64,000 nucleotides of DNA from Aquabacterium sp. (GCA_023266355.1 JAHFQM010000003.1:124001-188000); one strand, 5' to 3'; counted from the first letter of the stretch, positions 51,021 to 62,853 are shown. Notes: generated from the letters alone by a model not told the origin. Translations and numbers: made by a program.

Positions 51021-52541
51021 TCAGCCCGACATCAGCCCCGTCAACGGCGAATTGCCCGCAAAAGCCGACCGATGTGGCGCGATGCGGTCCAGCGCCTTGG
51101 CACCGTTGTCCAGCAAGGTGGCATCGCTCACGCCCATCCAGCGCGCCAGGGCCTCGGAGAGGTGGTCCACCGCCATCGTGGGCAGCAAGCGCCCTTGGCC
51201 GATGTTCTGCGCGCCGGTGTCGTGGTCGGTGACCTCGGGCCAATCGCCCCAGAAGCGCCCGCCCTGCACCGCCCCGCCCATGACGAAGTGGTGCGCGCCC
51301 CAGCCGTGGTCGGAGCCATCGCCGTTGGAGCTCAGCGTGCGGCCGAAGTCGCTGGCAGTGAAGGCCGTGACCTGGTCGCGCATTTGCAGCTCGCCGAGGT
51401 CGGTGTCGAGCTGCGCCAGGGCCTCGTCCAGCTGGGCCAGCAGCACCGGGTGCTGCCCGCTGAGGTTGTCGTGCAGGTCGAAGCCGCCCAGCGAGACGAA
51501 AAACACCTGGCGGCGCAAACCCGCACCTGCTGCTCCCGCCGCGCCCAGGCTGCGGTGGGCCGCCATGATGCGCGCCGCCGTGCGCAGCTGGTCGGCCAGC
51601 GGGTTGCCACTGGGCTGCGTGCGCTCGGCCGGCACGGTGATGGCCGAGAGCTTGTCCAGCAGCACGGCGTTGGTGTCCATGGCGCGGCGCATGATGGCGC
51701 TGTGCTCCTTGGCCAGGCGGTGCACCGCGGGCTCCTGGGTGCCGACCAGCGCCTTGAAGGCATCGACGCAATCTTGCGAGCCCAGCATGTTGGCCGGCTG
51801 CAAGGCCAGCAGGCGGTCCGGCCCCAGCGGGTTGACCATGAACTGCCCCGCCTGCTGACCGGCCAGGTACACGGCATTGCCCGCCAGGTTCACGCAGCTC
51901 AGCGATTCGGTGGCCTGCGCGGCACGGTTGGACAGCAAGCCCTGGTCACCGATGAGCCCGCCCCAACCGACGGTGCTGCCCTCGGCCGCGTGCGATTGCC
52001 ACACCGATTGCTGGTCGTTGTGCGAGAACAGCTTGGGCGGCAGCGCCACGCTGCGCGCCCGGAACTGCGCCAGCGTGGTGGGCTGCTGCAGCGGGCCGAT
52101 GTTGAGCAGCACCGCCAGGCGCCGCTCGGTGTTGAACAACTGCTGCAGCTTCGGCAAAGCGGGCGACAGCGCCAGTTGCCCACCGCCCAGGCCATTCACG
52201 GCAGGCGCCGAGGCCAGCGGCGACAGCGGCAAGAGCTGCGCACGAGGCGTGGCCAGGGCACCGCGCAGGCGGGCGTACAGCGCGTGGCCGGCCGCGTCCA
52301 CGGGCACGACGGTGTTCGCGTGGTCGTTGCCGCCTTGCAGGAAAACACAGACCAGGGCCTTGTAGCCATCGCCGGTGTTGCTGACGGCTGCTGCGGCGTT
52401 GGCCGAGGCCACCATGGCGGCCAGGTTCATGCCCCATGCGGGGAGGGCCGCGCCCAGCGACACGGCACCACCGCGGCGCAGGAAGTCACGCCGGGAAGAC
52501 GCCGCCACAGGCGCATCGGAACGGGAAGGGGTGTGCGACAT
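51021..52541 (-). CDS. DUF1501 protein, probable Tat substrate
   Basis: 506 residues. The N-terminus SRRDFLRRGGAVSLGAALPA is a twin-arginine signal, so the protein is likely exported folded. The rest matches DUF1501 (YKALVCVFLQGGNDHANTVVP at the start of the alkaline-phosphatase-like fold, FSHNDQQSVWQS, SDFGRTLSSNGDGSDHGWGAHHFVMG). Such proteins sit beside DUF1800 genes in many proteobacteria and have no established biochemical role. An AAGGAG Shine-Dalgarno precedes the ATG, 12 bases after the DUF1800 stop. Confidence 0.9.
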   Translation of the reverse strand: MSHTPSRSDAPVAASSRRDFLRRGGAVSLGAALPAWGMNLAAMVASANAAAAVSNTGDGYKALVCVFLQGGNDHANTVVPVDAAGHALYARLRGALATPRAQLLPLSPLASAPAVNGLGGGQLALSPALPKLQQLFNTERRLAVLLNIGPLQQPTTLAQFRARSVALPPKLFSHNDQQSVWQSHAAEGSTVGWGGLIGDQGLLSNRAAQATESLSCVNLAGNAVYLAGQQAGQFMVNPLGPDRLLALQPANMLGSQDCVDAFKALVGTQEPAVHRLAKEHSAIMRRAMDTNAVLLDKLSAITVPAERTQPSGNPLADQLRTAARIMAAHRSLGAAGAAGAGLRRQVFFVSLGGFDLHDNLSGQHPVLLAQLDEALAQLDTDLGELQMRDQVTAFTASDFGRTLSSNGDGSDHGWGAHHFVMGGAVQGGRFWGDWPEVTDHDTGAQNIGQGRLLPTMAVDHLSEALARWMGVSDATLLDNGAKALDRIAPHRSAFAGNSPLTGLMSG

Positions 52542-52553
52542 GGGCGGGCTCCT

Positions 52554-54329
52554 TCAGCGCTGCACGAGGTAATCGGGCGAGACCAGCATCAGGTAGAACG
52601 CCATCTGGACGCGGCGCAACTGCTGCTCGGCGCTGGTGGCCGGCAGGCTGCGCACCGCCCTGGTGATGAGGTCCACGCTGGCCGCGGCCAAGGCGCGCCC
52701 GGTGAGCTGCAGGTTCAGCCGGTCCACCAGCCTGGTCGGGTCGGCGACCCAGGGCAGCCACTCGCTGTAATCCACCACCAGGCCTTGCTGGGGCGAGCCC
52801 GCCATGTGGGTCAGCATGAAATTGGCATAGCCGATCACGGTGGATTCGTTCGTGATCTGGAACTCGGGCGCGACAAAGCCATCGGCACTGACGCCGGAGT
52901 TCAACGGCACATAGCCCGGACGGAAGAAGTTGAACACCGAGGGCGAGCGCAGCGGGCTCTGGCCCAGGCGGTCGCTGGCGGACAGGTCACCCACGGACCA
53001 GCGGTTGTCGCTGGAGCGCAGCTGCACCAGGCGGGCCCACTGCACGAAGCGCAGCATGGGTTCGCGCAATTTGCTGCGCCGCACCGCCGCGGTGCCGGAC
53101 AAGCTGCGTCGCGCCAACGGGTCCATCAACACGGCGCGGATCACCGCTTTGAGGTCTCCCCCGGTGTCGCGGAACACCCGCGTCACCCGCTGCACGTGGA
53201 CGGGCTCGGGGTTGCTGGACACCAGCCGCTGGATGAGCTGGCGGGCGAAGAAAGGCGCCACATTGGGGTGGGCGCAGATGCCGTCGAGCGCGGCCTTCAG
53301 GTCTTGCGCGCCGCCAGCACCGGCGGGCAGCGTCAGGCCCAGGAAGGCCTTGGCGTCGTCGTCATGCCGATCGGCCACCAGAACCATCGGGCGGCGCGTG
53401 TAGTCCGGCAAGGTGCCCAGGGTGTAGCTCGGGGGCGCGGGCCGGTCGAAGTCCCAGCCGGTGAGCGCCCGCGCCAGTTCGGTGACGTCCTGGATGCCAT
53501 AGGTTTCGCCGCCCGCGGGCTGGCCGCCGTCGTCCAGCCGCACCAGGCCGATGGTGAAGAGCTGCAGCAGTTCGCGCGCGAAGTTTTCGTCGGGGCGGCG
53601 CCCGCCCGCATCGGCCTTCTGGCTGCCTCGCAGGCTGAGGTAGGTGCCCATGGCCGGCGACAGCGTGATGGCCTCGATGAGCTCGCGGAAGGTGCCGAAG
53701 CAGTGCTGCTCCAGCAGGTCCCAGTACGCCAGGCAGGCCATGTGGCCCCAGGGGATGGGCATGTTGCGCTGCGAGACCACGAAGATCTCCGACAAGGCCA
53801 GCACGATGCGCTGGCGCAGCACGTCGTCGGACGTGATCAGGCGGAACCACAGCGCACTGTCGAGGCCGAAATCGCCCCCGATGTGGGCGAAGTTCTGCCC
53901 GGTGGCGTCCAGCACCAGCACGCCCTGGTCCAGCGCCAGCTGGTAAGCGGTGCGTCCGTTGAGGGCCAGGGCGGTGTCGGTGCGCGCGGGCTTGGCGAAC
54001 TGCTCGTCCAGCCAGGCGCTGTAGTTCAGGCCGCCGTTGACGAGGCGGGTCACGTCGGCCATCGGTGCGGACAGGGCCGCCTGACCGAGGAAGCGGGCCG
54101 CATCTTCTTCGGGCAGCAAAGCGGTGGTGCCGGCCAGGACTTGCGGGTCGTCCGTGGGCGCAGGCGCAGGCGCCTTGTCACCCCCGCCACCACCGCACCC
54201 AGCCAAGGGGGCAATGGACGTCAACGCGACCGCAGCAGGCCAGGCCACATGGCGCGCACCGGCAGACGGTGCCGCGCTGGCATGCGGCGTGCCGAGGTCT
54301 CCCCCCTGTGATTCCCTGTGTTGTGTCAT
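52554..54329 (-). CDS. DUF1800 lipoprotein
   Basis: 591 residues. A hydrophobic stretch ends in the lipobox LAGC (Cys45) followed by a Gly run, so it is probably an exported lipoprotein. The DUF1800 domain fills the rest (AARFLGQAALSAP; DENFARELLQLFTIGLV; LTGWDF; HPNVAPFFARQLIQRLV; SPSVFNFFRPGYVP). Function unknown; it forms a conserved pair with DUF1501. The signal begins about 27 residues after the ATG, which is late. No Shine-Dalgarno precedes the ATG; a perfect dyad (54331-54360) ends one base before it. Confidence 0.88.
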   Translation of the reverse strand: MTQHRESQGGDLGTPHASAAPSAGARHVAWPAAVALTSIAPLAGCGGGGGDKAPAPAPTDDPQVLAGTTALLPEEDAARFLGQAALSAPMADVTRLVNGGLNYSAWLDEQFAKPARTDTALALNGRTAYQLALDQGVLVLDATGQNFAHIGGDFGLDSALWFRLITSDDVLRQRIVLALSEIFVVSQRNMPIPWGHMACLAYWDLLEQHCFGTFRELIEAITLSPAMGTYLSLRGSQKADAGGRRPDENFARELLQLFTIGLVRLDDGGQPAGGETYGIQDVTELARALTGWDFDRPAPPSYTLGTLPDYTRRPMVLVADRHDDDAKAFLGLTLPAGAGGAQDLKAALDGICAHPNVAPFFARQLIQRLVSSNPEPVHVQRVTRVFRDTGGDLKAVIRAVLMDPLARRSLSGTAAVRRSKLREPMLRFVQWARLVQLRSSDNRWSVGDLSASDRLGQSPLRSPSVFNFFRPGYVPLNSGVSADGFVAPEFQITNESTVIGYANFMLTHMAGSPQQGLVVDYSEWLPWVADPTRLVDRLNLQLTGRALAAASVDLITRAVRSLPATSAEQQLRRVQMAFYLMLVSPDYLVQR

Positions 54330-54330
54330 G

Positions 54331-54364
54331 TTGGCACCGGTCTTTGTGTGTCGGTGCCAATGTA
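54331..54364 (-). promoter_or_regulatory. Perfect dyad abutting the DUF1800 start codon
   Basis: TTGGCACCG (54331-54339) and CGGTGCCAA (54352-54360) are exact complements with a 12-base spacer, one base from the ATG. On the minus strand TACATT (plus 54359-54364), a -10-like hexamer, overlaps the outer arm. This fits an operator over the transcription start or a hairpin occluding the start codon. The 119-base gap to metE otherwise shows nothing clear. Confidence 0.5.
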
Positions 54365-54448
54365 GCGTCAGCCCATGGCTGCGGGCATGACATCCCCCTC
54401 AAGCAGAGGTGAGCGTGTGTGACATCGGTGAGCGGCCTGCCGGGTTGG

Positions 54449-56746
54449 TCACCCCACCAGCGTTGGCGCCTGCCTCAAGCGCTGCGCCGCCTGCACCATG
54501 TTGCCCAGCGCGGCTTCGGTTTCGGGCCAGCCGCGGGTCTTGAGGCCGCAGTCGGGGTTGACCCACAGGCGCTCGGCCGGGATCACTTCGGCGGCACGTT
54601 GCAGCAGGCGCACCATGGCATCGACCGAGGGCACGCGCGGCGAGTGGATGTCGTAGACACCCGGCCCGATCTCGTTGGGATAGTCGAAGGCACCGAAGCC
54701 GTCGAGCAATTCCATGGCCGAGCGCGAGGTCTCGATGGTGATGACGTCGGCGTCGAGCGCGGCGATGGCCGGCAGGATGTCGTTGAACTCCGAGTAGCAC
54801 ATGTGCGTGTGGATCTGGGTGTCGTCGCGCACGCTGCAGGCCGAGACCTTGAAGGCCTGCACCGCCCAGTCCAGGTAGCGCGGCCAGTCCGTGCGGCGCA
54901 GCGGCAAGCCTTCGCGGAAGGCCGGTTCGTCGATCTGGACGATGCGGATGCCGGCCTGCTCCAGGTCGCTCACCTCGTCGCGGATGGCCAGCGCAAGCTG
55001 CAGCGCGGTGGTGTCGCGCGGCTGGTCGTCGCGCACGAAGGACCACTGCAGCATCGTCACCGGGCCGGTCAGCATGCCCTTCATGTGGCGCGTGGTCAGC
55101 GACTGGGCATAGCGCGTGGTCTCCACCGTCATCGCCTCGGGGCGGAAGACATCGCCGTACAGCACCGGCGGCTTCACGCAGCGCGAGCCATAGCTTTGCA
55201 CCCAGCCGTTGTCGGTGAAGGCATAGCCCCAGAGCTGCTCGCCGAAGTACTCGACCATGTCGTTGCGCTCGGCCTCGCCGTGCACCAGCACGTCCAGACC
55301 GAGCTCTTCCTGCTTGCGCACCACGGCCTCGATCTCGGCGCGCATGCGCTGCAGGTAGTCGGTGGCGCTGAGGTCACCTCGGCGCCAGGCGGCACGGGCC
55401 TGGCGGATCTCGGCCGTCTGAGGGAAGGAGCCGATGGTGGTGGTGGGCAGCGGCGGCAGCTGCAGGGCCTCGCGCTGCGCGGCCTGGCGCTGCACGAAGG
55501 GGCTGTGGCGCTGGGCCATGTCGGCGCTGATGCGCTGCAGGCGCTTTTGCACCACGGGGTTGGTCACGCGGCCCGAAGCGCGGCGTGCGGCCAGGGCCTG
55601 GGCATTGGCTTGCAGGGCCTCGGCCACGCTGTCAACACCCTCGCTCAAGCCTTGGGCCAGCACCTTCAACTCACCGAGTTTTTCGGTGGCGAAGGCCAGC
55701 CAGCTGCGCACCTCGGCATCGAGCTTGACCTCGTGGGCCAGCGTCACCGGCACGTGCAACAGCGAGCACGATGGCGCGATCCACAGGCGCTCGCCCAAGC
55801 GCGCTTGCAAAGGCTGCAGCCACGCCAGGATGCGGCCCAGGTCGCTGCGCCAGATGTTGCGCCCATCGACCACACCCACAGACAACACGGCCTGTGGCGG
55901 CAGCGCGGCCAGCCACGCGTCGAGCTGCTGCGGCGCCCGCACCAGGTCGATGTGGAAGCCCTGCACTGGCAGCTGTGCGGCCAGCACGGCGTGGTCGGCC
56001 GCGGTGTCGAAATAGGTGGCCAGCAGCAGCTTCAGTCCGGGCGTGGCCAGCTCGTCGTACGCGGGCTGGAAGGCGGCCAGCCAATCGGCGGGCAGGTCCA
56101 GGCAGAGCACAGGCTCATCGACCTGCACCCACTGCACGCCGCGCTGCTGGAAGCCCGCGAGGAGGCGGCGGTAGGCCTGCACCAGGCGGGGCAGCAGGCT
56201 GAGGCGGTCAAAGCCCGCGCTGGCGGCGGACTGGGCGCCATGCACCTTGGACAGCCACAGGAAACTGATCGGCCCCAGGATGACGGGCTTCGGCGTCAGG
56301 CCCTGCGCCAGCGCCTCATCGACCTCGTCGAACAACCAGTCCACGCCGCCCTCAAAGGCGGTGTCTGCGCTCAGCTCGGGCACGAGGTAGTGGTAGTTGG
56401 TGTCGAACCACTTGGTCATCTCCATGGCCGGCTGGTCGGCGCGACCGCGGGCCAGTTCGAAGTACTGCGACAAGGTCAATTGTTGGGCGTCGAAGCCGAA
56501 GCGCGCGGGCAAGGCGCCCAGCGTGGCCGCGAGCGTGAGCGTGGTGTCGTACCAGGCGAAGTCGCCCACGGCCACCTGGGCCAGGCCCGCCTCACGCTGC
56601 AAGGCCCAGTGGCGCTGGCGCAGGGTGCGGCCGGTGTCGCGCAGTTGCGCCTCGGTGCTGTCGCCGCGCCAGAAGCTTTCCAGGGCGAACTTCAGCTCGC
56701 GGTGCGCGCCCATGCGCGGGAATCCCAGGGTGTGTGCGTGTGTCAT
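54449..56746 (-). CDS. metE: Cobalamin-independent methionine synthase
   Basis: 765 residues, normal length. Transfers the methyl group of 5-methyltetrahydropteroyl-triglutamate to homocysteine. The N-terminal [20 protein letters not shown], the catalytic-domain TTIGSFPQT, and zinc ligands in HMCYSEFND (His and Cys) and [11 protein letters not shown] (Cys) are visible. Start chosen at 56746 (MTHAHTLG). A MetR-type site lies about 117 bases upstream. It is the last gene on this minus-strand run after the efflux genes. Confidence 0.97.
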   Translation of the reverse strand: MTHAHTLGFPRMGAHRELKFALESFWRGDSTEAQLRDTGRTLRQRHWALQREAGLAQVAVGDFAWYDTTLTLAATLGALPARFGFDAQQLTLSQYFELARGRADQPAMEMTKWFDTNYHYLVPELSADTAFEGGVDWLFDEVDEALAQGLTPKPVILGPISFLWLSKVHGAQSAASAGFDRLSLLPRLVQAYRRLLAGFQQRGVQWVQVDEPVLCLDLPADWLAAFQPAYDELATPGLKLLLATYFDTAADHAVLAAQLPVQGFHIDLVRAPQQLDAWLAALPPQAVLSVGVVDGRNIWRSDLGRILAWLQPLQARLGERLWIAPSCSLLHVPVTLAHEVKLDAEVRSWLAFATEKLGELKVLAQGLSEGVDSVAEALQANAQALAARRASGRVTNPVVQKRLQRISADMAQRHSPFVQRQAAQREALQLPPLPTTTIGSFPQTAEIRQARAAWRRGDLSATDYLQRMRAEIEAVVRKQEELGLDVLVHGEAERNDMVEYFGEQLWGYAFTDNGWVQSYGSRCVKPPVLYGDVFRPEAMTVETTRYAQSLTTRHMKGMLTGPVTMLQWSFVRDDQPRDTTALQLALAIRDEVSDLEQAGIRIVQIDEPAFREGLPLRRTDWPRYLDWAVQAFKVSACSVRDDTQIHTHMCYSEFNDILPAIAALDADVITIETSRSAMELLDGFGAFDYPNEIGPGVYDIHSPRVPSVDAMVRLLQRAAEVIPAERLWVNPDCGLKTRGWPETEAALGNMVQAAQRLRQAPTLVG

Positions 56747-56832
56747 GTGCTGCCTTCTGTGCCTTGTTCGGCGTGTGTCCAGGCCCCACGTCAGGCGGGG
56801 CGATGGCAGGCAGTGTGGCCAGCGGCACCACA

Positions 56833-56875
56833 TGAATCAAGCGAGATGTTTTCACATCGGCTTGAATTCAATTCA
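56833..56875 (-). promoter_or_regulatory. MetR-type operator upstream of metE
   Basis: TGAATTCAATTCA (56863-56875) is a perfect TGAA-N5-TTCA MetR consensus. A second, weaker arm lies at 56833-56841 (GAATCAAGC) facing GCTTGAATTC (56860-56869), forming a hyphenated inverted repeat. The site begins at the stop codon of the upstream ABC ATPase gene and lies in the 126-base leader of metE. MetR with homocysteine activates metE in other proteobacteria, and a metR gene is 4.4 kb away. Confidence 0.65.
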
Positions 56876-57673
56876 TGTCGATGAAGGGGGCGGTGCGGCG
56901 GGAGTGGCGGGCGCAGTGGGAGAGGTTGGGCCGTCGCGGTCGATGCGGCCGTCCACCAACTCGATGATGCGGTCACAGCGCGCGGCCAGGCGCTGATCGT
57001 GCGTGACCACGAGGAAGGACGTGCCCACCTCGTCGTGGATGCGGCGCATCAGGCCGAACACCTCGTTGGACGAGGCGGTGTCCAGGTTGCCCGTGGGTTC
57101 GTCGGCCAGCACCAAGGCCGGCTGCAGCATCAAGGCCCGTGCGATGGCCACACGCTGTTGCATGCCACCCGAGAGCTGCGCGGGCGTGCGGTCCATCGCA
57201 TGGGCCAGGCCCACCGCATCGAGCAACTCGCGCGCACGGGCACGGGCTTGCGGCGTGACCACACCATCGCGCACCCGGGCAGGCATGGTCACGTTCTCTT
57301 CGGCCGAGAACGCCGGCAGCAGGTGGTGGAACTGGAAGACGAAGCCCAGCGTGTCGCGGCGCAAGCGCGTGAGGCCATCGTCATCGAGCGCACTGACGGT
57401 CTGCCCGGCCAGCACGTACTCGCCGGCGCTGGCGCGCTCCAGCAAGCCCAGCACATTGAGCAGCGTGCTCTTGCCCGAGCCCGAAGGGCCGATGAGGGCG
57501 GCGAACTCGCCCTGGCGGATGCGCAGGTCCAGGCCGTGCAGCACCTCGATCTCGTTGGGCTGGCCGGCGTTGTACACCTTGCGGATGTCGCTGAGCTGGA
57601 CCAGCTCGGCCCCCATCTGGCGGGCCGATGGTGGGGCTGTTGGCTTGGCTGCGGCGCGTGCGTCTGTGGCCAT
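56873..57673 (-). CDS. ABC transporter ATPase (LolD/MacB type)
   Basis: 266 residues from the ATG at 57673. All ABC motifs: GPSGSGKST (Walker A), Q-loop [26 protein letters not shown] signature, [12 protein letters not shown] (Walker B), VVTHDQ (H-loop). The sequence type is LolD/MacB, working with FtsX-like permeases. The last ~20 residues are a Pro/Ala/Thr tail. It is third in adaptor-permease-ATPase order, 8 bases after the permease. Confidence 0.93.
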   Translation of the reverse strand: MATDARAAAKPTAPPSARQMGAELVQLSDIRKVYNAGQPNEIEVLHGLDLRIRQGEFAALIGPSGSGKSTLLNVLGLLERASAGEYVLAGQTVSALDDDGLTRLRRDTLGFVFQFHHLLPAFSAEENVTMPARVRDGVVTPQARARARELLDAVGLAHAMDRTPAQLSGGMQQRVAIARALMLQPALVLADEPTGNLDTASSNEVFGLMRRIHDEVGTSFLVVTHDQRLAARCDRIIELVDGRIDRDGPTSPTAPATPAAPPPSST

Positions 57674-57681
57674 GGCCTCGC

Positions 57682-58910
<1,229 letters not shown>

Positions 58911-58914
<4 letters not shown>

Positions 58915-60266
58915 CGCGAGAACCCCTGGCTGACGGCGTTGCCGAAGGTCTCGCCAGCATCGGCCGCCTTGCGCACGGTGGACGCGGTCTCCACGCGGCG
59001 GGCGCGCACGCGCACACCGGGCGCCAGGGTCGGGTCGAGCAGCACCAGCTCATCGTCCTGCAGGCCGGAGAGCACCTCCACATCGGACAGGGTGCGCAGG
59101 CCCAGCTTGAGCTCACGCACCACGGCACGCCCCCCTTCGGCGACCAGCACGGCGCCCGTGGCCGCGCCATCGCGCGGGTCGGCCGGTGCCGCGGCGGCGG
59201 CGGTCGCACGCAAGGCACGCAAAGGCAGGATGCGGGCCTCGCGCCGCTCGCCGGTGAGCACCTCGACGGACAAGGTCATGTCTTCGCGCAGGAAATCGGG
59301 ACGAGTGTCGGGGCGCGCGTCGGGGCGGGTGTCAGTCGGGCCGGCCACCACCAAGGTGACTTCGACCGAACCGCTTTGCGCGTTCACCGACGGCGCGAGC
59401 CGGTCCACCTTGGCATCGAAGGGGCGGTCGGGGTAGGCATCGGCCAGCACCCGCGCGCGCTGGCCTGGCTGCAGTTGCGCCAGGAAGCGCTCGTCCACCT
59501 GGGCCTGCAGTTCCAGCGGCCCTTGCACAGACACGGTCAGCAAGGCCTTGCCGGCCTGCACGATCTGGCCAGGCTCGACGCTGCGCACCAGCACACGGCC
59601 CGGCCCGGGCGCGCGCAAGGTGTACTGGGCCAGCTTGGCACGGGCGGCCTCCACCGCCGCACGCGCGGCCTCCAGCTGCGCCTGGGCGTTGGCGCGCTCG
59701 GCGCCTGTGCGGCCATTGGCCAGCGTTTGCGCGCGGGCGGCATCGCGCAGGGCTCGGGCCACATCGACCGCGCGCTTCGACTCGTCGAGCTTTTGCTGGC
59801 TGTAGAACTTCTGCGCCACCAGGTCCTGGGTGCGCACCAGGTCGCGCTCGGCGGCCTGCAGGTTCGCATCTGCCTGGGCCAGGCTGGCCTGCGCCGTGGG
59901 CAGGGACAGCGCCGACTGGCTCTCCAAGCGGGCACGCGCCTGCTGCCAGCTGGCCTCGGCCTGCGACAGGGCCGCGCGGGGCTCTTCCGGCTCCAGCTCG
60001 ACCAGCGCATCACCCGCGCGGAAGGCATCGCCTTCCTGCACCCGCACCTTCGCCACGCGGGCCGTCAGCGTGGCGCCCAGGTCCACCCGCGCCGGGGTCT
60101 TGACCCGCGCGCTGAACTGCACGGTGCGCAAGAGGGGCGCACGCGCCAGTGCAACCGCGTCGGTGCGCGCAGGCATGAACGTGCGCCACGCCAAGACGGC
60201 GCCCACCACCAGCAGGGCCCACAGACCCCACCGGGCCACACGCCAGGAGAACACCTTCATCGCCAT
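58911..60266 (-). CDS. Periplasmic efflux adaptor (HlyD/MacA family)
   Basis: About 451 residues from the ATG at 60266 (an ATG two codons later is possible). One N-terminal membrane helix (WGLWALLVVGAVLAW), lipoyl half (VQEGDAFRAGDALVELEPEEP), a long coiled-coil hairpin (~105-225, SQAEASWQQARARLES and neighbours), second lipoyl half (LRAPGPGRVLVRSVEPGQIVQAGK) and beta-barrel. A short Thr-Arg-Pro-Asp repeat lies at about 315-326. With the permease and ATPase it should form a MacAB-like export system; no outer-membrane TolC gene is nearby. Confidence 0.9.
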
Positions 60267-60341
60267 GACCACAAAGCCAGTGAGGCCACCAAGGTATCAC
60301 GAAGCACAGGCAGCGCAGCGCGCCACCCGACTTGCGCTGGA

Positions 60342-61019
60342 TCAGGCAGACAGGTGTTTCGCCCAGAACGCCGACATGCGGGACCAGGCCTGCGCGGCGC
60401 AGTCGGCATCGTGCACTTCCGGCCGGCTGTGGTTGAAAAACGCATGCTGTGCGGGGTAGTGGAACACCTCGGGCGACTGACCTGCGCCTTGCATGGCCTG
60501 CCGCAAGGACGCGGCCGCGGCCGGCGTGCACCAGGTGTCGGCCATGGCGAAGTGCCCCTGGAAGGGGATGCGGATGCGCGACGGGTCGGCCAGCTCTTTC
60601 GGCGGGATGCCGTAGAAGCACACCGCCGCCGACAGCCCCGGCACGTGCACGGCCGCGGCCACGGTGAGCGCACCGCCCATGCAAAAGCCCATGACACCGA
60701 CCTTGCGACCGCCTTGGCCCAGCCAGGCCACACAGCCTGCGATGTCCTGGTGCGTGGCGTCCATGAAATCCAGCCCGTTCATCAGGCGGCCGGCCTCGTC
60801 GGCATCGGTCGTTTGACGCCCACGGTAGAGGTCGGGCGACAGCACGGTGTGGCCCGTGGCGGCCAGGCGGTCGGCCACCTCGCGGATGTGGCCATTGAGG
60901 CCCCACCACTCCTGAACGAGGACGATGGCAGGGGTGGATGCCGTGGCCCCGGGCGCCTCGGCCAGGTAAGCAGGCAGGGTGGCGCCATCGGGGCGCGGCA
61001 CGTCGATCATCTGGCCCAT
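60342..61019 (-). CDS. Dienelactone hydrolase family protein
   Basis: 225 residues from the ATG at 61019 with a TGGAGA Shine-Dalgarno. Alpha/beta hydrolase with the Cys-Asp-His triad of dienelactone hydrolases: Cys in MGFCMGGALT, Asp in MADTWCTP, His in HYPAQHAFFNH; Glu in VLVQEWWG helps activate the Cys. Substrate not predictable. It is divergent from metR, with 140 bases between. Confidence 0.88.
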   Translation of the reverse strand: MGQMIDVPRPDGATLPAYLAEAPGATASTPAIVLVQEWWGLNGHIREVADRLAATGHTVLSPDLYRGRQTTDADEAGRLMNGLDFMDATHQDIAGCVAWLGQGGRKVGVMGFCMGGALTVAAAVHVPGLSAAVCFYGIPPKELADPSRIRIPFQGHFAMADTWCTPAAAASLRQAMQGAGQSPEVFHYPAQHAFFNHSRPEVHDADCAAQAWSRMSAFWAKHLSA

Positions 61020-61159
61020 GGGATCTCCAGCAAGGGGTGGCGGAAAGAAGACTGCGTTGGATTGTGCCGTGGCGCCAAGCGCCTTGCCCGTCCCCGTGCA
61101 GGCCAGCACAGCCACATGAATAGAATGCAAGCACTTCACACCCTTGACACAAACGTTTC

Positions 61160-62071
61160 ATGATTGATCTCAGGCACCTGCGCTCCCTCGTGGCCATCGC
61201 CGACACCGGCAAGCTGGCCACCGCCGCCGAGCGCGTGCACCTGAGCCAGTCGGCCCTGTCGCACCAGATCCGCGGACTGGAAGCGCACCACGGCCTGCCG
61301 CTGTTCGAGCGCACCCCGCAAGGCCTGCGCTTCCTGCCCGCCGGCGAGCGCTTGCTGGCCCTGGCGCGCACCGTGCTGGCCGAGGTGCAAGCGGCCGAGC
61401 GCGATCTGCAGCAGCTCAATGGCCAAGCGACGGGCGAGCTGCGCATCGCGCTGGAATGCCACACCTGCTTCGACTGGCTCATGCCCGTGATGCACCGCTT
61501 CCGCCAGCGCTGGCCGGGCGTCGAGGTGGACCTGGTGGCGGGCTTCCACGCCGACCCCATCGCCCTGCTGAAAGAAGGCCGCGCCGACCTCGTCATCGGC
61601 ACACCACCGAAGGCGCAGCGCCCCTGGCACGTGCTGCCGCTGTTCCGCTTCGAGATCCTGGCGGTGCTGGCCAACGACCACCCTTTGCGCCACAAACGCC
61701 ACCTCAGCGCGCGCGACTTCGCTGGCGAAACCCTCATCACCTACCCGGTGCCCGAGGCCCGCATCGACCTCATCCGCGAAGTGCTGCAGCCTGCCGGCGT
61801 GCACGTGCAGCGCCGCACCGCCGAGCTCACGGTGGCCATCGTGCAACTGGCCGCCAGCCGCCGCGGCGTGGCCGCCCTGCCCAGCTGGGGCCTGCAGAGC
61901 TACCTCTCGCACGACTACGTGCAAGGCCTGCGCATCGGCCCCAAAGGCCTGTGGAGCGCGCTGCACGCCATCTGCCCCAAGGCCCTGGCCAGCCGTCCCT
62001 ACATGCAGGACATGGCCGAGATCATGCGCAGCGAATGCGCGCAACTGCCGGGCATCGAGTGGCTGGCTTGA
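61160..62071 (+). CDS. metR: LysR-type regulator of methionine genes, MetR
   Basis: 303 residues. LysR helix-turn-helix at ~18-40 (LATAAERVHLSQSALSHQIRGLE), then the effector domain. The stretch ALECHTCFDWLMPVM is the MetR-specific signature (E. coli has ECHSCIQWL), and YPVPEARIDLIREVLQPAGV also matches MetR. It responds to homocysteine and activates metE. A -10-like TAGAAT (61121-61126) and a partly matching TGAA-type sequence lie upstream. In many bacteria metR is divergent from metE; here they are 4.4 kb apart with efflux and hydrolase genes between. Confidence 0.92.
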   Translation: MIDLRHLRSLVAIADTGKLATAAERVHLSQSALSHQIRGLEAHHGLPLFERTPQGLRFLPAGERLLALARTVLAEVQAAERDLQQLNGQATGELRIALECHTCFDWLMPVMHRFRQRWPGVEVDLVAGFHADPIALLKEGRADLVIGTPPKAQRPWHVLPLFRFEILAVLANDHPLRHKRHLSARDFAGETLITYPVPEARIDLIREVLQPAGVHVQRRTAELTVAIVQLAASRRGVAALPSWGLQSYLSHDYVQGLRIGPKGLWSALHAICPKALASRPYMQDMAEIMRSECAQLPGIEWLA

Positions 62072-62102
62072 GGCTCACCCTGACTTCGGCGAAGATGGGC
62101 GC

Positions 62103-62816
62103 ATGAACCTCCAGATCCAGGAACTCGCCACCGGCCCCACGCCGACCGCCAGCCTCATCGTCCTGCACGGCCTGGGTGCCGATGGCAGCGACTTCGTGCC
62201 CTTCTGCCAGGAGCTCGACCTCAGCGGTGCGCCCGGCCTCGGTGCAGACGGCGGCCTGCGCTTCGTGCTGCCCAGCGCCCCGGTGATGCCGGTGAGCCTG
62301 AACGGCGGATACGAGATGCCGGCCTGGTACGACATCCTGCCCGTGCCGCACAGTGACACCTCGGGCCGCAACGGCCCTCGCCGCGAAGACGAAGCCACGC
62401 TGCGCCGTGCGCAAGGCTGGATCGACGGCCTGGTCCAGCGCGAGATCGACCGCGGCATCCCCAGCGACCGCATCGTGCTCATGGGCTTCTCGCAGGGCTG
62501 CGCCATGACGCTGATGGCCGGCCTGCGCAGCCCACACCGACTGGCGGGCCTGATCGCGCTGTCAGGCTACCTGCCCCTGCTCGACACCACCGAGGCCGAG
62601 CGCCACCCGGCCAACCAGCACACGCCCATCTTCATGGCCCATGGCGACCATGACGGCGTGGTCGTGCCCACGCGCGGCGCGGCGGCACGCGAGCACCTGC
62701 GCAGCCTGGGCTACACCGTGGACTGGCACACCTACCCCATCGAGCACAGCCTGTGCATGGAAGAGGTGGAGGACATCGCGGCGTGGTTGGTGGGGCGCTG
62801 GCACACCGGGCCGTGA
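62103..62816 (+). CDS. Carboxylesterase (phospholipase/carboxylesterase family)
   Basis: 237 residues, start 31 bases after metR. Alpha/beta hydrolase of the EstB/acyl-protein thioesterase type: LIVLHGLGADGSDF, nucleophile Ser in LMGFSQGCAM, Asp in MAHGDHDGVVVP, His in YPIEHSLCMEEV. Hydrolyses short-chain esters or lysophospholipid in related enzymes. Probably cotranscribed with metR; link to methionine not evident. Confidence 0.92.
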   Translation: MNLQIQELATGPTPTASLIVLHGLGADGSDFVPFCQELDLSGAPGLGADGGLRFVLPSAPVMPVSLNGGYEMPAWYDILPVPHSDTSGRNGPRREDEATLRRAQGWIDGLVQREIDRGIPSDRIVLMGFSQGCAMTLMAGLRSPHRLAGLIALSGYLPLLDTTEAERHPANQHTPIFMAHGDHDGVVVPTRGAAAREHLRSLGYTVDWHTYPIEHSLCMEEVEDIAAWLVGRWHTGP

Positions 62817-62853
62817 CCTGCGAGGCCAGCGGCTAAGGCCGACCCGACGCGCT

